Assembly: GCA_044227095.1 (NCBI GenBank)
Contig: JBGAFV010000001.1
Location: 2,666,001-2,730,000 of the forward strand
Length of the DNA: 64,000 nt
From: JACMLD01 sp044227095
GTDB lineage: Bacteria > Bacteroidota > Bacteroidia > Chitinophagales > Chitinophagaceae
Reading direction: 5' to 3'
The position numbers and the translations under genes are program-made. Below, piece after piece: positions 36,474 through 44,960 of this stretch. Below the pieces are notes generated by a model, which saw only the letters and a list, made by a program, of their open reading frames with translations, was not told where the DNA came from and made no database searches. Every line of letters starts with the position of its first letter. Positions within the stretch are counted from its first letter, which is position 1.

Positions 36474-36500
36474 AAGCTGTTCAGAAATGAGCAGCTTTTT
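36474..36500 (+). terminator. Terminator of the rpsL-rpsG operon
   Basis: AAGCTG/CAGCTT stem extended by a G-U wobble and TCA/TGA around a GAAA tetraloop, then TTTTTT. Starts 25 bases after the rpsG stop. Confidence 0.85.
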
Positions 36501-36512
36501 TATTAGCTGCAG

Positions 36513-36533
36513 ACTAATAACTATTAACTGCAA
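36513..36533 (+). repeat. 7-bp tandem repeat array (ACTnnnA x3)
   Basis: ACTAATA, ACTATTA, ACTGCAA in perfect 7-base phase, just after the rpsG terminator. Same pattern as the arrays at 3116 and, inverted, 54510. Confidence 0.5.
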
Positions 36534-36611
36534 GCTTGCCCAAAATAATATGAGTAGGCGATTAAAATGCAACTTTAGGTAAAGGGTTAGAAGCCAGCAG
36601 CTTTCTTCCAA

Positions 36612-36643
36612 TAAAAAACCGCCTCAAATTGAATTGAGACGGT
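36612..36643 (-). terminator. Terminator of the DUF1573 gene pair
   Basis: Arms ACCG-C-CTCAA and TTGAG-A-CGGT with one mismatch, 6-base loop. On the minus strand a T tract follows (36612-36617). Confidence 0.75.
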
Positions 36644-36669
36644 AATTATTTATAAAAAGCGAGTCAAAT

Positions 36670-37131
36670 TTATTTTCCTGCTTTTTTGCCTTTTTCAGCT
36701 TCATATTTTGCATATGCATCAGCACTCAATACTTCACCTTTAATTTTGATTTCCATTGGCTGAGCCGCACCAGCAACTTTTACATAAATTGTTTTATCAA
36801 AAGGGCTTGGTGATGCTGCATTAAAGCCAGCTTTAATTTTATCAGACTTACCTTTTGCAATTGGCTGTTCTGGCTTAACGGGTGTTGTACAACCACAGCT
36901 GGCAGTTGCAGATTCTATTACAACTGTTTGCTTGCTGATATTCTTAAAAACAAAATCATAAGTAACAGGTACACCTTGTTTGATTTTACCAAAGTCGTGT
37001 ACAACTTCTGTAAACTTAATAAGGTCTTCTCCTTTAACAACAGGAGTGGCTGGCGCTGTAGATGCTGCTGTCTGTGCAAAACTAGTAGTTGCTATAATTG
37101 CAACGGCAAGAGATAGAAATAATCTTTTCAT
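36670..37131 (-). CDS. Exported DUF1573 protein (second of tandem pair)
   Basis: 153 residues with a signal peptide (cleavage near SFAQTA). The DUF1573 core is an immunoglobulin-like beta-sandwich: FTEVVHDFGKIKQGVPVTYDFVFKN, then SATASCGCTTPVKPEQPIAKGKS, and IYVKVAGAAQPMEIKIKGEV. The CGCTTP motif is conserved in the family. Its molecular role is unknown, though it is thought to be periplasmic or surface. It starts two bases after the stop of its paralogue, so the pair is one transcript. Confidence 0.9.
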   Translation of the reverse strand: MKRLFLSLAVAIIATTSFAQTAASTAPATPVVKGEDLIKFTEVVHDFGKIKQGVPVTYDFVFKNISKQTVVIESATASCGCTTPVKPEQPIAKGKSDKIKAGFNAASPSPFDKTIYVKVAGAAQPMEIKIKGEVLSADAYAKYEAEKGKKAGK

Positions 37132-37133
37132 TG

Positions 37134-37589
37134 TTATTGGTTTGATTTTTTTAATAGATCTACACCCTGGTTTTCCGGGGCTGCTGTGGCTGGTGCTTTA
37201 TACACCGTTCCTTTTATGGTAAGAACTTTGGTTTGTCCGCCGTTGTAAGTAATTGTCACTGTTTTTTCAAATGGCCCTTCATTGTATGCATTATATCCTA
37301 CGGTAATTTTTGTGCTGCTGTTGGGTGCAACGGGCTCTCTTTTCCAAACGGGAGTTGTACAACCACAACTTGCACGAACATCTTCAATTTTTAATGTATC
37401 GGTTGTAGCAGGATTAGATACAATGAACTCGTGGGTTACAGGACGCCCTTGTTGTATTTTACTAAAATCGAATGAAGTTTCTTTTAAAACGAGCAGTTCC
37501 GGGCCTGTTTTAGCCACTGCCTGGGTGCCTTGCGCTATGGCCAGGTTTACCATAATAGCAGTTGCAAAAAGGGTAAATAATGTTTTCAT
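37134..37589 (-). CDS. Exported DUF1573 protein (first of tandem pair)
   Basis: 151 residues, paralogous to the next gene: signal peptide (cleavage near IAQGTQ), SFDFSKIQQGRPVTHEFIVSN, RASCGCTTPVWKREPVAPNS, and KVLTIKGTVY. Both copies keep the CGCTTP motif and the G-x-PVT-x-x-F turn. First gene of the two-gene transcript; a TAAATTTG box lies 39 bases upstream. Confidence 0.9.
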   Translation of the reverse strand: MKTLFTLFATAIMVNLAIAQGTQAVAKTGPELLVLKETSFDFSKIQQGRPVTHEFIVSNPATTDTLKIEDVRASCGCTTPVWKREPVAPNSSTKITVGYNAYNEGPFEKTVTITYNGGQTKVLTIKGTVYKAPATAAPENQGVDLLKKSNQ

Positions 37590-37627
37590 GATTAAAATTC
37601 AATTTTTAAGGATAATAAAACGGTTAC

Positions 37628-37635
37628 CAAATTTA
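37628..37635 (-). promoter_or_regulatory. Putative -7 promoter box of the DUF1573 pair (TAAATTTG)
   Basis: Minus-strand TAAATTTG, exact TAnnTTTG match, 38 bases before the first DUF1573 ATG. No matching -33 element. Confidence 0.4.
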
Positions 37636-37876
37636 CATATTGTGTTCTATCCCTCATAGTATATTTTCAGCCTTCAGCTTTTATTAACAACCGGGCAAAT
37701 ATTACTATTCCTCACCAAAAAAATCAGCTACAAAAAACTATTACTTGACTGTAAGCTGATACTGCTAAATCCAAAGCCTCAAATTGTTTTTTTAATCTCA
37801 CGAACGCATGAAAGACAAACGGATTTTGTTAATTTATTGTGGCTTTTCACTATTAAAAAACCCGTAGGTTTGTTAC

Positions 37877-40270
37877 ATGGAATACAACACTACTAACGAA
37901 ATTTCAACTGGCGAAGAACTTTCTTTCGACCACTTTCGTGAAGAAGTATTGAAAGATTTTCGCCAGGCCTCCGAGAGCCGCGAAGCAAGCCTGATGGGCC
38001 GCAAAGAAGTGCTTACTGGCAAAGCTAAGTTTGGCATATTTGGAGACGGTAAAGAAGTACCGCAGGTTGCTATGGCAAAGTTTTTTAAGCCGGGAGATTT
38101 TTACAGTGGGTATTACCGCGACCAGACTTTTGCATTTGCTACCGGCGCAGCAACATTACAGGAATTTTTTGCTCAATTGTATGCAGATCCGGATACCAGT
38201 CACGATCCACACAGTGCCGGGCGGCAAATGAACTCTCATTTTGCTACAGAAATTGTGAATAAAGACGGTGAATTTACAGACCTGGTCAACCGTAAAAACC
38301 TGGCTGCCGGCATGGCGCCTACTGCTGCACAAATGCCCAAAGCGCTTGGATTGGCATATGCATCCAAAGCTTTCAGAAATATTCTGGAATTAAAACAGTT
38401 TACACAACTTTCAAGAAACGGTAATGAAGTTTGTTTTTGCACAATTGGCGATGCTTCTACCAGTGAAGGACATTTTCTTGAAGTGATTAATGCTGTTGGT
38501 GTATTGCAAGTGCCGCTTGCCATTTTTGTATGGGATGATGGATATGGCATTTCAGTTCCTAAAAAATTGCAGACTACCAAAGGATCAATTTCCGAAGCGC
38601 TTAAAGGCTTTCAGAAAAAAGAAGGTACCAATGGAATAGATATTTACCGTGTAAAAGCATGGGATTATGCAGGAATGTGCGAGGTGTTTGAAGCAGGTAT
38701 AAAAAAAATACGGGAAACGCATACACCGGCACTTTTTCATGTAGACGAAGTAACACAACCACAGGGACATTCAACTTCGGGTAGCCATGAACGTTATAAA
38801 TCTCCTGAACGGCTGGAGTGGGAACGTGAATGGGATGCTATTAAAAAAATGCGTGAATGGGTTATTGAAAATGAGCTGGCTTCTGAAGAAGAACTGGATG
38901 AAATAGAAACTAGTGTAAGAGAATCTGTACGTAATGCCAGGAATACAGCATGGGAAGAATACCAGGCGCCTATTCGCAAACAGGTAATGCATGCTTCAGA
39001 CTTAATCAATAATCTTATTAATGCAATACCTCAAAAGGCAGAGGTACTAAAGAAAACGGTAAAAGAATTACTTGGTAACCGCGAGCCTAACCGGCGTGAT
39101 GTTATGAAAGCGCTTCACCAAAGCATTATTTTGGCCGGTAATGATGAAGCAGCATTCTGGCTGAAAGATTATTATAATGATCTAAAAAAAGAAAACAAAG
39201 GATTATACAACACTCATCTATATACCGAAGGAGAAAAAAGCACTCTTAAGGTAAAGGAAATAAAGCCTATGTATGATGCTGATGCGCCAATGATAAACGG
39301 GTACGAAATACTAAATAAATATTTTGATCAGTTATTTTCTGCTAACCCAAAAGTGCTTGCATTTGGTGAAGATCTTGGGTTGATTGGCGACGTTAACCAG
39401 GGGTTTGCCGGTTTGCAGGCCAAACATGGCGAACAGCGCATATCCGACGCCGGTATACGTGAGCTGAGCATTATGGGAAGGGGGATTGGCCTTGCACTAC
39501 GTGGATTAAGGCCTATTGCAGAAATTCAATACCTGGATTACCTGGTGTATGGTTTGCAGCCATTAACAGATGATGTAGCAACAATGCATTACAGAACAGG
39601 CGGCAGGCAAATTGCGCCATTGATTGTACGCACCCGCGGACATAGGCTAGAAGGTATATGGCATAGTGGTTCACCTATGGGAATGATTATTAATTCACTA
39701 AGAGGGATGCATGTGTGTGTGCCACGCAATATGGTGCAGGCTGCAGGCATGTACAATACATTGTTGCAAGGCAACGATCCGGGTTTGGTTATAGAAAGCC
39801 TGAATGGTTACAGGCTCAAAGAGAAATTACCTGCTAACCTTAATGAATTCCGGGTTCCGCTGGGGGTTCCGGAAATATTACGGCAGGGCAATGATATTAC
39901 TATTGTATCGTACGGTTCTATACTTCGCATTATTAATGATGCCGTACAAACGCTGGAAGCACAGGGTATTGATTGTGAAATAATAGATGTACAGACCTTA
40001 TTGCCTTTTGATGTAAACCATACCATTATTGAATCGCTAAAGAAAACAAGCCGCATTGTATTTATTGATGAAGATGTTCCCGGTGGCGGTACAGCTTACA
40101 TGTTTAATAAAGTGATGGAAGAACAAAATGGCTATCGCTGGCTTGATACTGCACCAAGAACAATTGCAGCAAAAGATCACCGGCCGGCTTATGCAAGTGA
40201 TGGCGATTATTTTAGCAAACCCAATGCAGAAGAAATTGTGGATGTGATTATGGAGATGATGAAGGAATAA
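37877..40270 (+). CDS. 2-oxoacid dehydrogenase E1, fused alpha and beta subunits
   Basis: Thiamine-diphosphate-dependent E1 of a 2-oxoacid (pyruvate or branched-chain) dehydrogenase complex. The 797 residues join an alpha part (about 1-400; GYYRDQTFAFATGA, AAGMAPTAAQMPKALGLAYA, GDASTSEGHFLEVINAVG) and a beta part (about 460-797; VLAFGEDLGLIGDVNQGFAGL, RISDAGIRELSIMGRGIGLALRGLRPIAEIQYLDY, the last region listed only for position, then EDVPGGGTAYMF). In the ThDP motif the usual GDG...NN reads GDA...DDGYG, replacing the Mg-binding Asn with Asp. Such fusions are frequent in Bacteroidota; the substrate is not certain. E2 and E3 are not in the window. Confidence 0.9.
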   Translation: MEYNTTNEISTGEELSFDHFREEVLKDFRQASESREASLMGRKEVLTGKAKFGIFGDGKEVPQVAMAKFFKPGDFYSGYYRDQTFAFATGAATLQEFFAQLYADPDTSHDPHSAGRQMNSHFATEIVNKDGEFTDLVNRKNLAAGMAPTAAQMPKALGLAYASKAFRNILELKQFTQLSRNGNEVCFCTIGDASTSEGHFLEVINAVGVLQVPLAIFVWDDGYGISVPKKLQTTKGSISEALKGFQKKEGTNGIDIYRVKAWDYAGMCEVFEAGIKKIRETHTPALFHVDEVTQPQGHSTSGSHERYKSPERLEWEREWDAIKKMREWVIENELASEEELDEIETSVRESVRNARNTAWEEYQAPIRKQVMHASDLINNLINAIPQKAEVLKKTVKELLGNREPNRRDVMKALHQSIILAGNDEAAFWLKDYYNDLKKENKGLYNTHLYTEGEKSTLKVKEIKPMYDADAPMINGYEILNKYFDQLFSANPKVLAFGEDLGLIGDVNQGFAGLQAKHGEQRISDAGIRELSIMGRGIGLALRGLRPIAEIQYLDYLVYGLQPLTDDVATMHYRTGGRQIAPLIVRTRGHRLEGIWHSGSPMGMIINSLRGMHVCVPRNMVQAAGMYNTLLQGNDPGLVIESLNGYRLKEKLPANLNEFRVPLGVPEILRQGNDITIVSYGSILRIINDAVQTLEAQGIDCEIIDVQTLLPFDVNHTIIESLKKTSRIVFIDEDVPGGGTAYMFNKVMEEQNGYRWLDTAPRTIAAKDHRPAYASDGDYFSKPNAEEIVDVIMEMMKE

Positions 40271-40271
40271 C

Positions 40272-40299
40272 GGCCCCCGAAACCCCCAATAGGAGACTT
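40272..40299 (+). repeat. Left inverted repeat of the 40.3-40.6 kb spacer
   Basis: C-rich repeat, GGCCCCCGAAACCCCCAA then TAGGAGACTT. It is the approximate inverse of 40568-40596, matching GGCCCC, AAA, CCC, CAA, GGAG and ACTT in order. It starts one base after the E1 stop. Confidence 0.55.
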
Positions 40300-40455
40300 G
40301 GGTAAACCACGAATATTTTTTTTAAGTTCAATCCTTTTTAAAAAGAAAATTGCTCATTTGCGCATTCAATGTTCTTTTGCATAATGTGCATAATGCTGTT
40401 GTCAACTTTTTAAAGACTAAGGTTTCCACAACCTAAAGTTCAATAGAAATCTAGC

Positions 40456-40503
40456 GTACAAGTGAGTGACACAACGATGATCAGTAATGTTCTATTGATT
40501 GCT
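40456..40503 (+). repeat. Dispersed GTACAAG...GACACAAC intergenic repeat, copy B
   Basis: GTACAAGTGAGTGACACAAC, then GATGATCAGTAATGTTC. About 24 of 30 positions agree with the copy at 58314 when one two-base gap is allowed. Confidence 0.6.
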
Positions 40504-40567
40504 AAAAACTTGTCTGCAGAAAATTTTAAGAAATAAGTTTCTTACACTTGATTTGGGATTTGCCAAA

Positions 40568-40596
40568 AAGTCCTCCCGTTGAGGGATTTAGGGGCC
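40568..40596 (-). repeat. Right inverted repeat of the 40.3-40.6 kb spacer
   Basis: On the minus strand it reads GGCCCCTAAATCCCTCAAC, then GGGAGGACTT, the counterpart of 40272-40299. It ends one base before the stop codon of the DCC protein gene. Confidence 0.55.
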
Positions 40597-40597
40597 T

Positions 40598-41008
40598 TCA
40601 ATCCAAAAACTTTGCATTAAGATCTGGCGTTGGTACCCAGCATGCTTCTTTTTTTCCAAACCATTTGTAGCGGTTTTTTGCAATAAAATTGTACACTCCA
40701 TCGCGGATGAATTTTGGAACGATAATGAATGCATATAATAAAGACCAGGTTCCGCCTAAATGTTTTACCATTCGCAATGCTGCGGTAGATCTTGTATAAA
40801 GTGCATCATCTTCTACCAGCATAAAAGAATTGAATGCATCTGCAGGCAGGTTGAATTTTTTAAGATATGCCTGGCCGGTTTCTCCTTGCAGTGATCCGAA
40901 AAGAAATTGATTTTTTGTATCTCTTTTTAGAATGAATTGAACACTACTGCTGCAGAGATTGCAAACACCATCAAATAATACAATTTTTTTATTTGCATCT
41001 TTTATCAT
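40598..41008 (-). CDS. DCC-family thiol-disulfide oxidoreductase-like protein (DUF393)
   Basis: 136 residues. The family signature DGVCNLCSSSVQFILKRD has the C-x-x-C pair near the N-terminus, preceded by KIVLFD. LQGETGQAYLKKFNL, and YTRSTAALRMVKHLGG match DUF393 proteins. They are thioredoxin-fold proteins of undefined role. The ATG at 41008 is used; a GTG one codon earlier is an alternative. Its stop abuts a C-rich inverted repeat. Confidence 0.9.
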   Translation of the reverse strand: MIKDANKKIVLFDGVCNLCSSSVQFILKRDTKNQFLFGSLQGETGQAYLKKFNLPADAFNSFMLVEDDALYTRSTAALRMVKHLGGTWSLLYAFIIVPKFIRDGVYNFIAKNRYKWFGKKEACWVPTPDLNAKFLD

Positions 41009-41018
41009 CACTAAAAAT

Positions 41019-41045
41019 AAAACCAGCTTTTATACAGCTGGTTTT
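41019..41045 (-). terminator. Terminator of yebC-family gene
   Basis: 10-bp stem AAAACCAGCT/AGCTGGTTTT with a 7-base loop, 24 bases after the stop. A short T-rich tract follows on the minus strand. Confidence 0.8.
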
Positions 41046-41069
41046 ATAACAATTGGTTTACGCTTCAGT

Positions 41070-41792
41070 TTACTTCAGGTTATGAAATACTTTTTGCACA
41101 TCATCATCCTGTTCAATTTTGTCTACCAGTTTCAATACTTCTTCTGCTGCTGCTTCATTTAGTTCAACAGTTGTGGCAGGTATCCATTCCAGTTCTGCGC
41201 TAATAGGAGTGATGCTTCTTTCTTCCAGCGCTTTTTGAAGGCTACCAAAATCTGTAAAAGCACACCGTAGTACCAGCACAGTTTCTCCATTTTCACCTGT
41301 TCCTTCGCCCATTTCTTCAAGTCCGGCATCAATCAATTCCAATTCAAGATCATCTGCATTGATTCCTTCTGTCTTTAATTTAAAAACACCCATTTTTTTA
41401 AACTGAAAACTTACACTGCCGCTATTGCCCAGTGTGCCGCCGCCTTTATTGAAAATGGATTTTATATTGGCCACAGTACGCACATGGTTATCTGTGGCTG
41501 TTTCTACCAAAATAGCAACGCCGTGACCGCCATAACCTTCGTACAGGATCTCGTCATAATTAGTCATTTCCTTGCCCTGTGCTCTTTTTATAGCTGCTTC
41601 TACACGGTCTTTAGGCATGCCTACACTGCGGGCATTCTGAAAGCAACGACGCAATGCAGGGTTAGTGCCAGGGTCTGGCCCACCGGCTTTAACTGCAATA
41701 ATAATTTCTTTACCTATTCGGGTAAATTGTTTGGCCATCCTGTCCCAGCGGGCAAACATGGTGGCTTTACGAACTTCAAAAATCCTTCCCAT
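41070..41792 (-). CDS. YebC/PmpR-family regulatory or translation factor (TACO1-like)
   Basis: 240 residues, all three YebC domains. It starts MGRIFEVRKATMFARWDRMAK (a Bacteroidota form of the usual GHSKW start). KAGGPDPGTNPALRRCFQNA, MPKDRVEAAIKRAQG, YEGYGGHGVAILVE, and FNKGGGTLGNSGSVSFQF are conserved. Homologues have been described as transcriptional regulators and, more recently, as factors that help ribosomes on difficult peptide stretches. The ATG at 41792 is used; a TTG upstream is unlikely. Confidence 0.93.
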   Translation of the reverse strand: MGRIFEVRKATMFARWDRMAKQFTRIGKEIIIAVKAGGPDPGTNPALRRCFQNARSVGMPKDRVEAAIKRAQGKEMTNYDEILYEGYGGHGVAILVETATDNHVRTVANIKSIFNKGGGTLGNSGSVSFQFKKMGVFKLKTEGINADDLELELIDAGLEEMGEGTGENGETVLVLRCAFTDFGSLQKALEERSITPISAELEWIPATTVELNEAAAEEVLKLVDKIEQDDDVQKVFHNLK

Positions 41793-41896
41793 AAAATAGT
41801 TCAATTAATAAATAGTGCCCGGTTTTTAGCGGCGCAAATTGCCGGGAATAAAATGCCCTTATCAGGGCTGCAAATTTAAGGTATCTGCCTATAAAA

Positions 41897-41922
41897 AGAA
41901 AACCGCCTTTTGAGCGGTTCTC
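41897..41922 (-). terminator. Possible terminator of the APC permease gene
   Basis: AACCGC/GCGGTT stem with a 7-base loop, 30 bases after the permease stop. The minus-strand tail is only weakly T-rich (TTTTCTTTTT). Confidence 0.55.
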
Positions 41923-41949
41923 TTATTTTATTGAAATTATTTTACCGGA

Positions 41950-43434
41950 TTAACTCTTTAGCTTGCTATTCATTTTTCCGTAAGAGAAATAAATAATCAG
42001 CCCCAGCACCATCCATGCAAATGCACTTAATAAAGTCACTTTATCAAGTGAAAAAATCATGGCGGAGCAAACCAATACACCAAGGATGGGCACAAGTGGC
42101 ACCAATGGGGTTTTAAAAGGACGTGGTGTATCTGGATCCGATTTGCGCATGATAATAATACCTATACAAACCAGTACAAAAGCCAGCAATGTACCGATAC
42201 TGGTTAAATCGCCAGTGATATCTCCGGGAATGAGCGTTGCAAAAGTGCCTACAAAGAAGAACAACAATACGTTTGATTTATAAGGCGTCCTGAACCTGGG
42301 GTGTAAATCAGAAAATATCTTAGGCAATAATCCATCGTTGGCCATAGAATAAAATACACGGCTCTGGCCCATCAACATTACTAAGATTACAGAAGAAAAA
42401 CCAGCCAGGATACCAACTGTAATCAATTTTGAAAGCCATCCGTAACCATGCATATAAGTATCAATAGCATAAGCAACAGAAGCTTCTTTGCCAGATTTTA
42501 CAAAGTCCTGGTAAGGTGCTACACCTGTTAATACCCACGAAAACAGGATGTAAAGAATTGTACAAACAACAAGGGAACCAAGAATACCAATAGGCATATC
42601 TCTTTTAGGATTTTTTGCTTCCTGTGCTGCTGTAGAAACTGCGTCAAAACCAATAAATGCAAAAAATACGATAGCAGCTCCCCGTAAAATACCACCCCAT
42701 CCATGATTGGTCCATGGTGCATACGAATACATGCTTCCATCAGGCTGTAGCGCTGCTGGTGCATCTGCCGGAATCATATAAGGTGTGTGATTGGCAGGAT
42801 TGATAAAGCCCCAACCAATGGCTATAAATGCAAGTACAATAGCCACTTTTATTATTACAATGATAGCGTTTACAAAAGCAGATTCCTGTGTACCTTTTAT
42901 AAGTAGCAGAGATAAGAGTAATAAAATAATTAAAGCAGGGGCATTTAAAATGCCATGATGCATTACGCCGCTGGCATCAAGTGCTTTCTGAAACGGCGAA
43001 TGCGTCCATTCGTACGGGATAGACCCGCCCAATAGTTTATTTAAAAATTCGCTCCAGGCAATAGAAACAGTAGCGGCGCCAAGTGCATATTCAAGAATAA
43101 GTGCCCAACCAATAATCCAGGCAACAATCTCGCCCATGGTAGTATAAGCATAGGTGTAGGCGCTTCCTGCAATTGGAATCATAGAAGCAAACTCTGCATA
43201 GCATAAGCCTGCAAAAGCACAACCAATAGCCGCAACAATAAAAGATATGGTTACCGCAGAACCTGCATGTCCTCCCGCAGCGGCAGCCGTTCTTACAAAT
43301 AAGCCTGCGCCTATAATGGCGCCTATACCGAGGGCTACAAGTGCGCCTGCGCCAAGGGTTTTCTTTAATCCTTTTTCCGAGTCAGCAGCCTGGGCAAGCA
43401 AGCCCGACAATGATTTTTTTCTGAATAAACTCAT
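41950..43434 (-). CDS. APC-family amino acid permease (cationic amino acid transporter type)
   Basis: 494-residue inner-membrane transporter with about 12-14 segments. KKTLGAGALVALGIGAIIGAGLFV is the first helix with the APC G-I-G motif; SAVTISFIVAAIGCAFAGLCYAEFASMIPIAGSAYTY matches the CAT/YhdG group (regions named, not continuous proof). A late loop has FRTPYKSN. It imports an amino acid by proton coupling; the substrate is not resolved. The ATG at 43434 is preferred over a TTG at 43488. It is divergent from the DctA-like gene. Confidence 0.9.
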   Translation of the reverse strand: MSLFRKKSLSGLLAQAADSEKGLKKTLGAGALVALGIGAIIGAGLFVRTAAAAGGHAGSAVTISFIVAAIGCAFAGLCYAEFASMIPIAGSAYTYAYTTMGEIVAWIIGWALILEYALGAATVSIAWSEFLNKLLGGSIPYEWTHSPFQKALDASGVMHHGILNAPALIILLLLSLLLIKGTQESAFVNAIIVIIKVAIVLAFIAIGWGFINPANHTPYMIPADAPAALQPDGSMYSYAPWTNHGWGGILRGAAIVFFAFIGFDAVSTAAQEAKNPKRDMPIGILGSLVVCTILYILFSWVLTGVAPYQDFVKSGKEASVAYAIDTYMHGYGWLSKLITVGILAGFSSVILVMLMGQSRVFYSMANDGLLPKIFSDLHPRFRTPYKSNVLLFFFVGTFATLIPGDITGDLTSIGTLLAFVLVCIGIIIMRKSDPDTPRPFKTPLVPLVPILGVLVCSAMIFSLDKVTLLSAFAWMVLGLIIYFSYGKMNSKLKS

Positions 43435-43579
43435 GATAGTTTGGTGTTGGTTTTCAGTTAGAAGTTTCTCAGGTTGTAAAATAAACAATTATTTAATACC
43501 CCAAATCTTTCTTTGTGGGCTAATGACCGATTTGCAGATTTAAGTTTTGTGGTATCAGTTTTTTTTTGAATTTTCGGTC

Positions 43580-44854
43580 ATGGAACTTTCTGCAACATCG
43601 TCAAAACCAGGCAAGAGCCAGAGTAAACTCACTTTATATATACTTATAGCGATGGGGCTGGGTATTATTACCGGTTATATAGTGCATAAACAATCTTCGC
43701 CGGAAACCATCAAAAAATTTTCCGACAACATACGCCTGCTCACTAAGATATTTCTTTTCCTTGTTCAGATGATTATAGCGCCGCTGGTGTTTTGCACCCT
43801 TGTGGTAGGTATAGCTAAGCTGGGCGATTTAAAAGCAGTAGGAAGGGTAGGTGGTAAAGCATTACTATGGTTTGTATCTGCATCGCTGGCAAGCTTATTA
43901 TTAGGTATGCTGATTGTCAACTTATCGCACCCCGGTACTGCTATTGATTTAAGCAATGCTGATAAAGCCGGTGCACAGGATTTGATTGGTAAAACACAAG
44001 AATTTTCGCTGGCTACTTTTGTGGAGCATGTTTTCCCAAAAAGTATTTTTGAGGCAATGGCCAAGAATGAAATACTGCAGATTGTTGTCTTTAGTATTTT
44101 CTTTGGTGTAGCCACTACTGCTGTTGGCGATTATGGCAAACCCATTGTAAAGGCACTGGACGCCGGTGCACACATCATTCTTAAAATGGTAGGTTATGTG
44201 ATGGGCTTTGCACCGCTTGGTGTATTTGGCGCCATAGCCGCAGTTATTGCTACCAAAGGGCTTGAAGTATTTAAGTTTTACGGACTTTACCTTGGATGGT
44301 TTATACTGGGTATTGCCTGTTTGTGGATTTTGTTGTTATCTGTGGGGTGGTTAATACTCGGCAATCGTATACCGGCTCTGCTTAAGCGCATTTCTCAGCC
44401 TTTACTCGTAGCATTTAGTACTACGAGCAGCGAAGCGGTATTTCCAAAATTAACAGAAGAACTGGAACGCTTTGGTTGTAAGGATAAGATAGTATCGTTT
44501 ATATTGCCGCTCGGTTATTCGTTTAACCTGGATGGCAGCATGATGTATATGACGTTTGCCAGTCTTGCCATTGCGCAAGCTTATGGTATACATATGGATC
44601 TTGGTACGCAGCTAACCATGTTGTTGGTATTGATGCTTACCAGCAAAGGCATTGCTGGTGTACCACGTGCATCGCTTGTAGTGGTAACTGCTACATGTGC
44701 CATGTTTAAAATACCACCGGAAGGTATTGCATTGATATTGCCAATCGATCACTTTTGCGACATGTTCCGTACAGGCACAAATGTTTTGGGCAATGCACTT
44801 GCCACAAGTGTGGTAAGCAAATGGGAAGGAGAATTGGGAGAGGAGAGAATGTAA
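43580..44854 (+). CDS. Dicarboxylate/amino acid:cation symporter (DctA-like)
   Basis: 424-residue DAACS-family carrier. The fold's landmarks are present: LTKIFLFLVQMIIAPLVFCTL early, the serine-rich hairpin AFSTTSSEAVFPKL (HP1), GYSFNLDGSMMYMTF (TM7), and FRTGTNVLGNALATSVVSKW (TM8). The Asn in VLGNALAT matches the C4-dicarboxylate carrier DctA rather than glutamate carriers, which have Asp there. The ATG at 43580 gives a cytoplasmic start; a TTG at 43547 is rejected. Expected role: Na+ or H+-driven succinate/fumarate/malate uptake. Confidence 0.9.
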   Translation: MELSATSSKPGKSQSKLTLYILIAMGLGIITGYIVHKQSSPETIKKFSDNIRLLTKIFLFLVQMIIAPLVFCTLVVGIAKLGDLKAVGRVGGKALLWFVSASLASLLLGMLIVNLSHPGTAIDLSNADKAGAQDLIGKTQEFSLATFVEHVFPKSIFEAMAKNEILQIVVFSIFFGVATTAVGDYGKPIVKALDAGAHIILKMVGYVMGFAPLGVFGAIAAVIATKGLEVFKFYGLYLGWFILGIACLWILLLSVGWLILGNRIPALLKRISQPLLVAFSTTSSEAVFPKLTEELERFGCKDKIVSFILPLGYSFNLDGSMMYMTFASLAIAQAYGIHMDLGTQLTMLLVLMLTSKGIAGVPRASLVVVTATCAMFKIPPEGIALILPIDHFCDMFRTGTNVLGNALATSVVSKWEGELGEERM

Positions 44855-44918
44855 TTAATGCGATAAATGTGGCAGATATGGCAAATGAGATAATACGATA
44901 CAATTTTTAAAAAAATTA

Positions 44919-44946
44919 CTAACAGCTAACGGCTAATCGCTATAAG
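44919..44946 (+). repeat. 7-bp tandem repeat array (CTAnnnG-like x4)
   Basis: CTAACAG, CTAACGG, CTAATCG, CTATAAG in 7-base phase, ending 14 bases before the DedA start. Related in period and content to the ACTnnnA arrays. Confidence 0.5.
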
Positions 44947-44960
44947 CTTAAAGAGATATT

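Larger units (their letters stand above)
40271..40597. other. Intergenic spacer bracketed by inverted repeats
   Basis: 327 bases between convergent genes with no ORF worth calling. It has an inverted repeat pair abutting both stop codons and an internal copy of the dispersed GTACAAG repeat at 40456. Confidence 0.6.

Noticed and set aside
37865..37872. TAGGTTTG as a promoter for the E1 gene
   Set aside because: It lies only five bases before the ATG, so the transcript would be leaderless; there is no -33 element.
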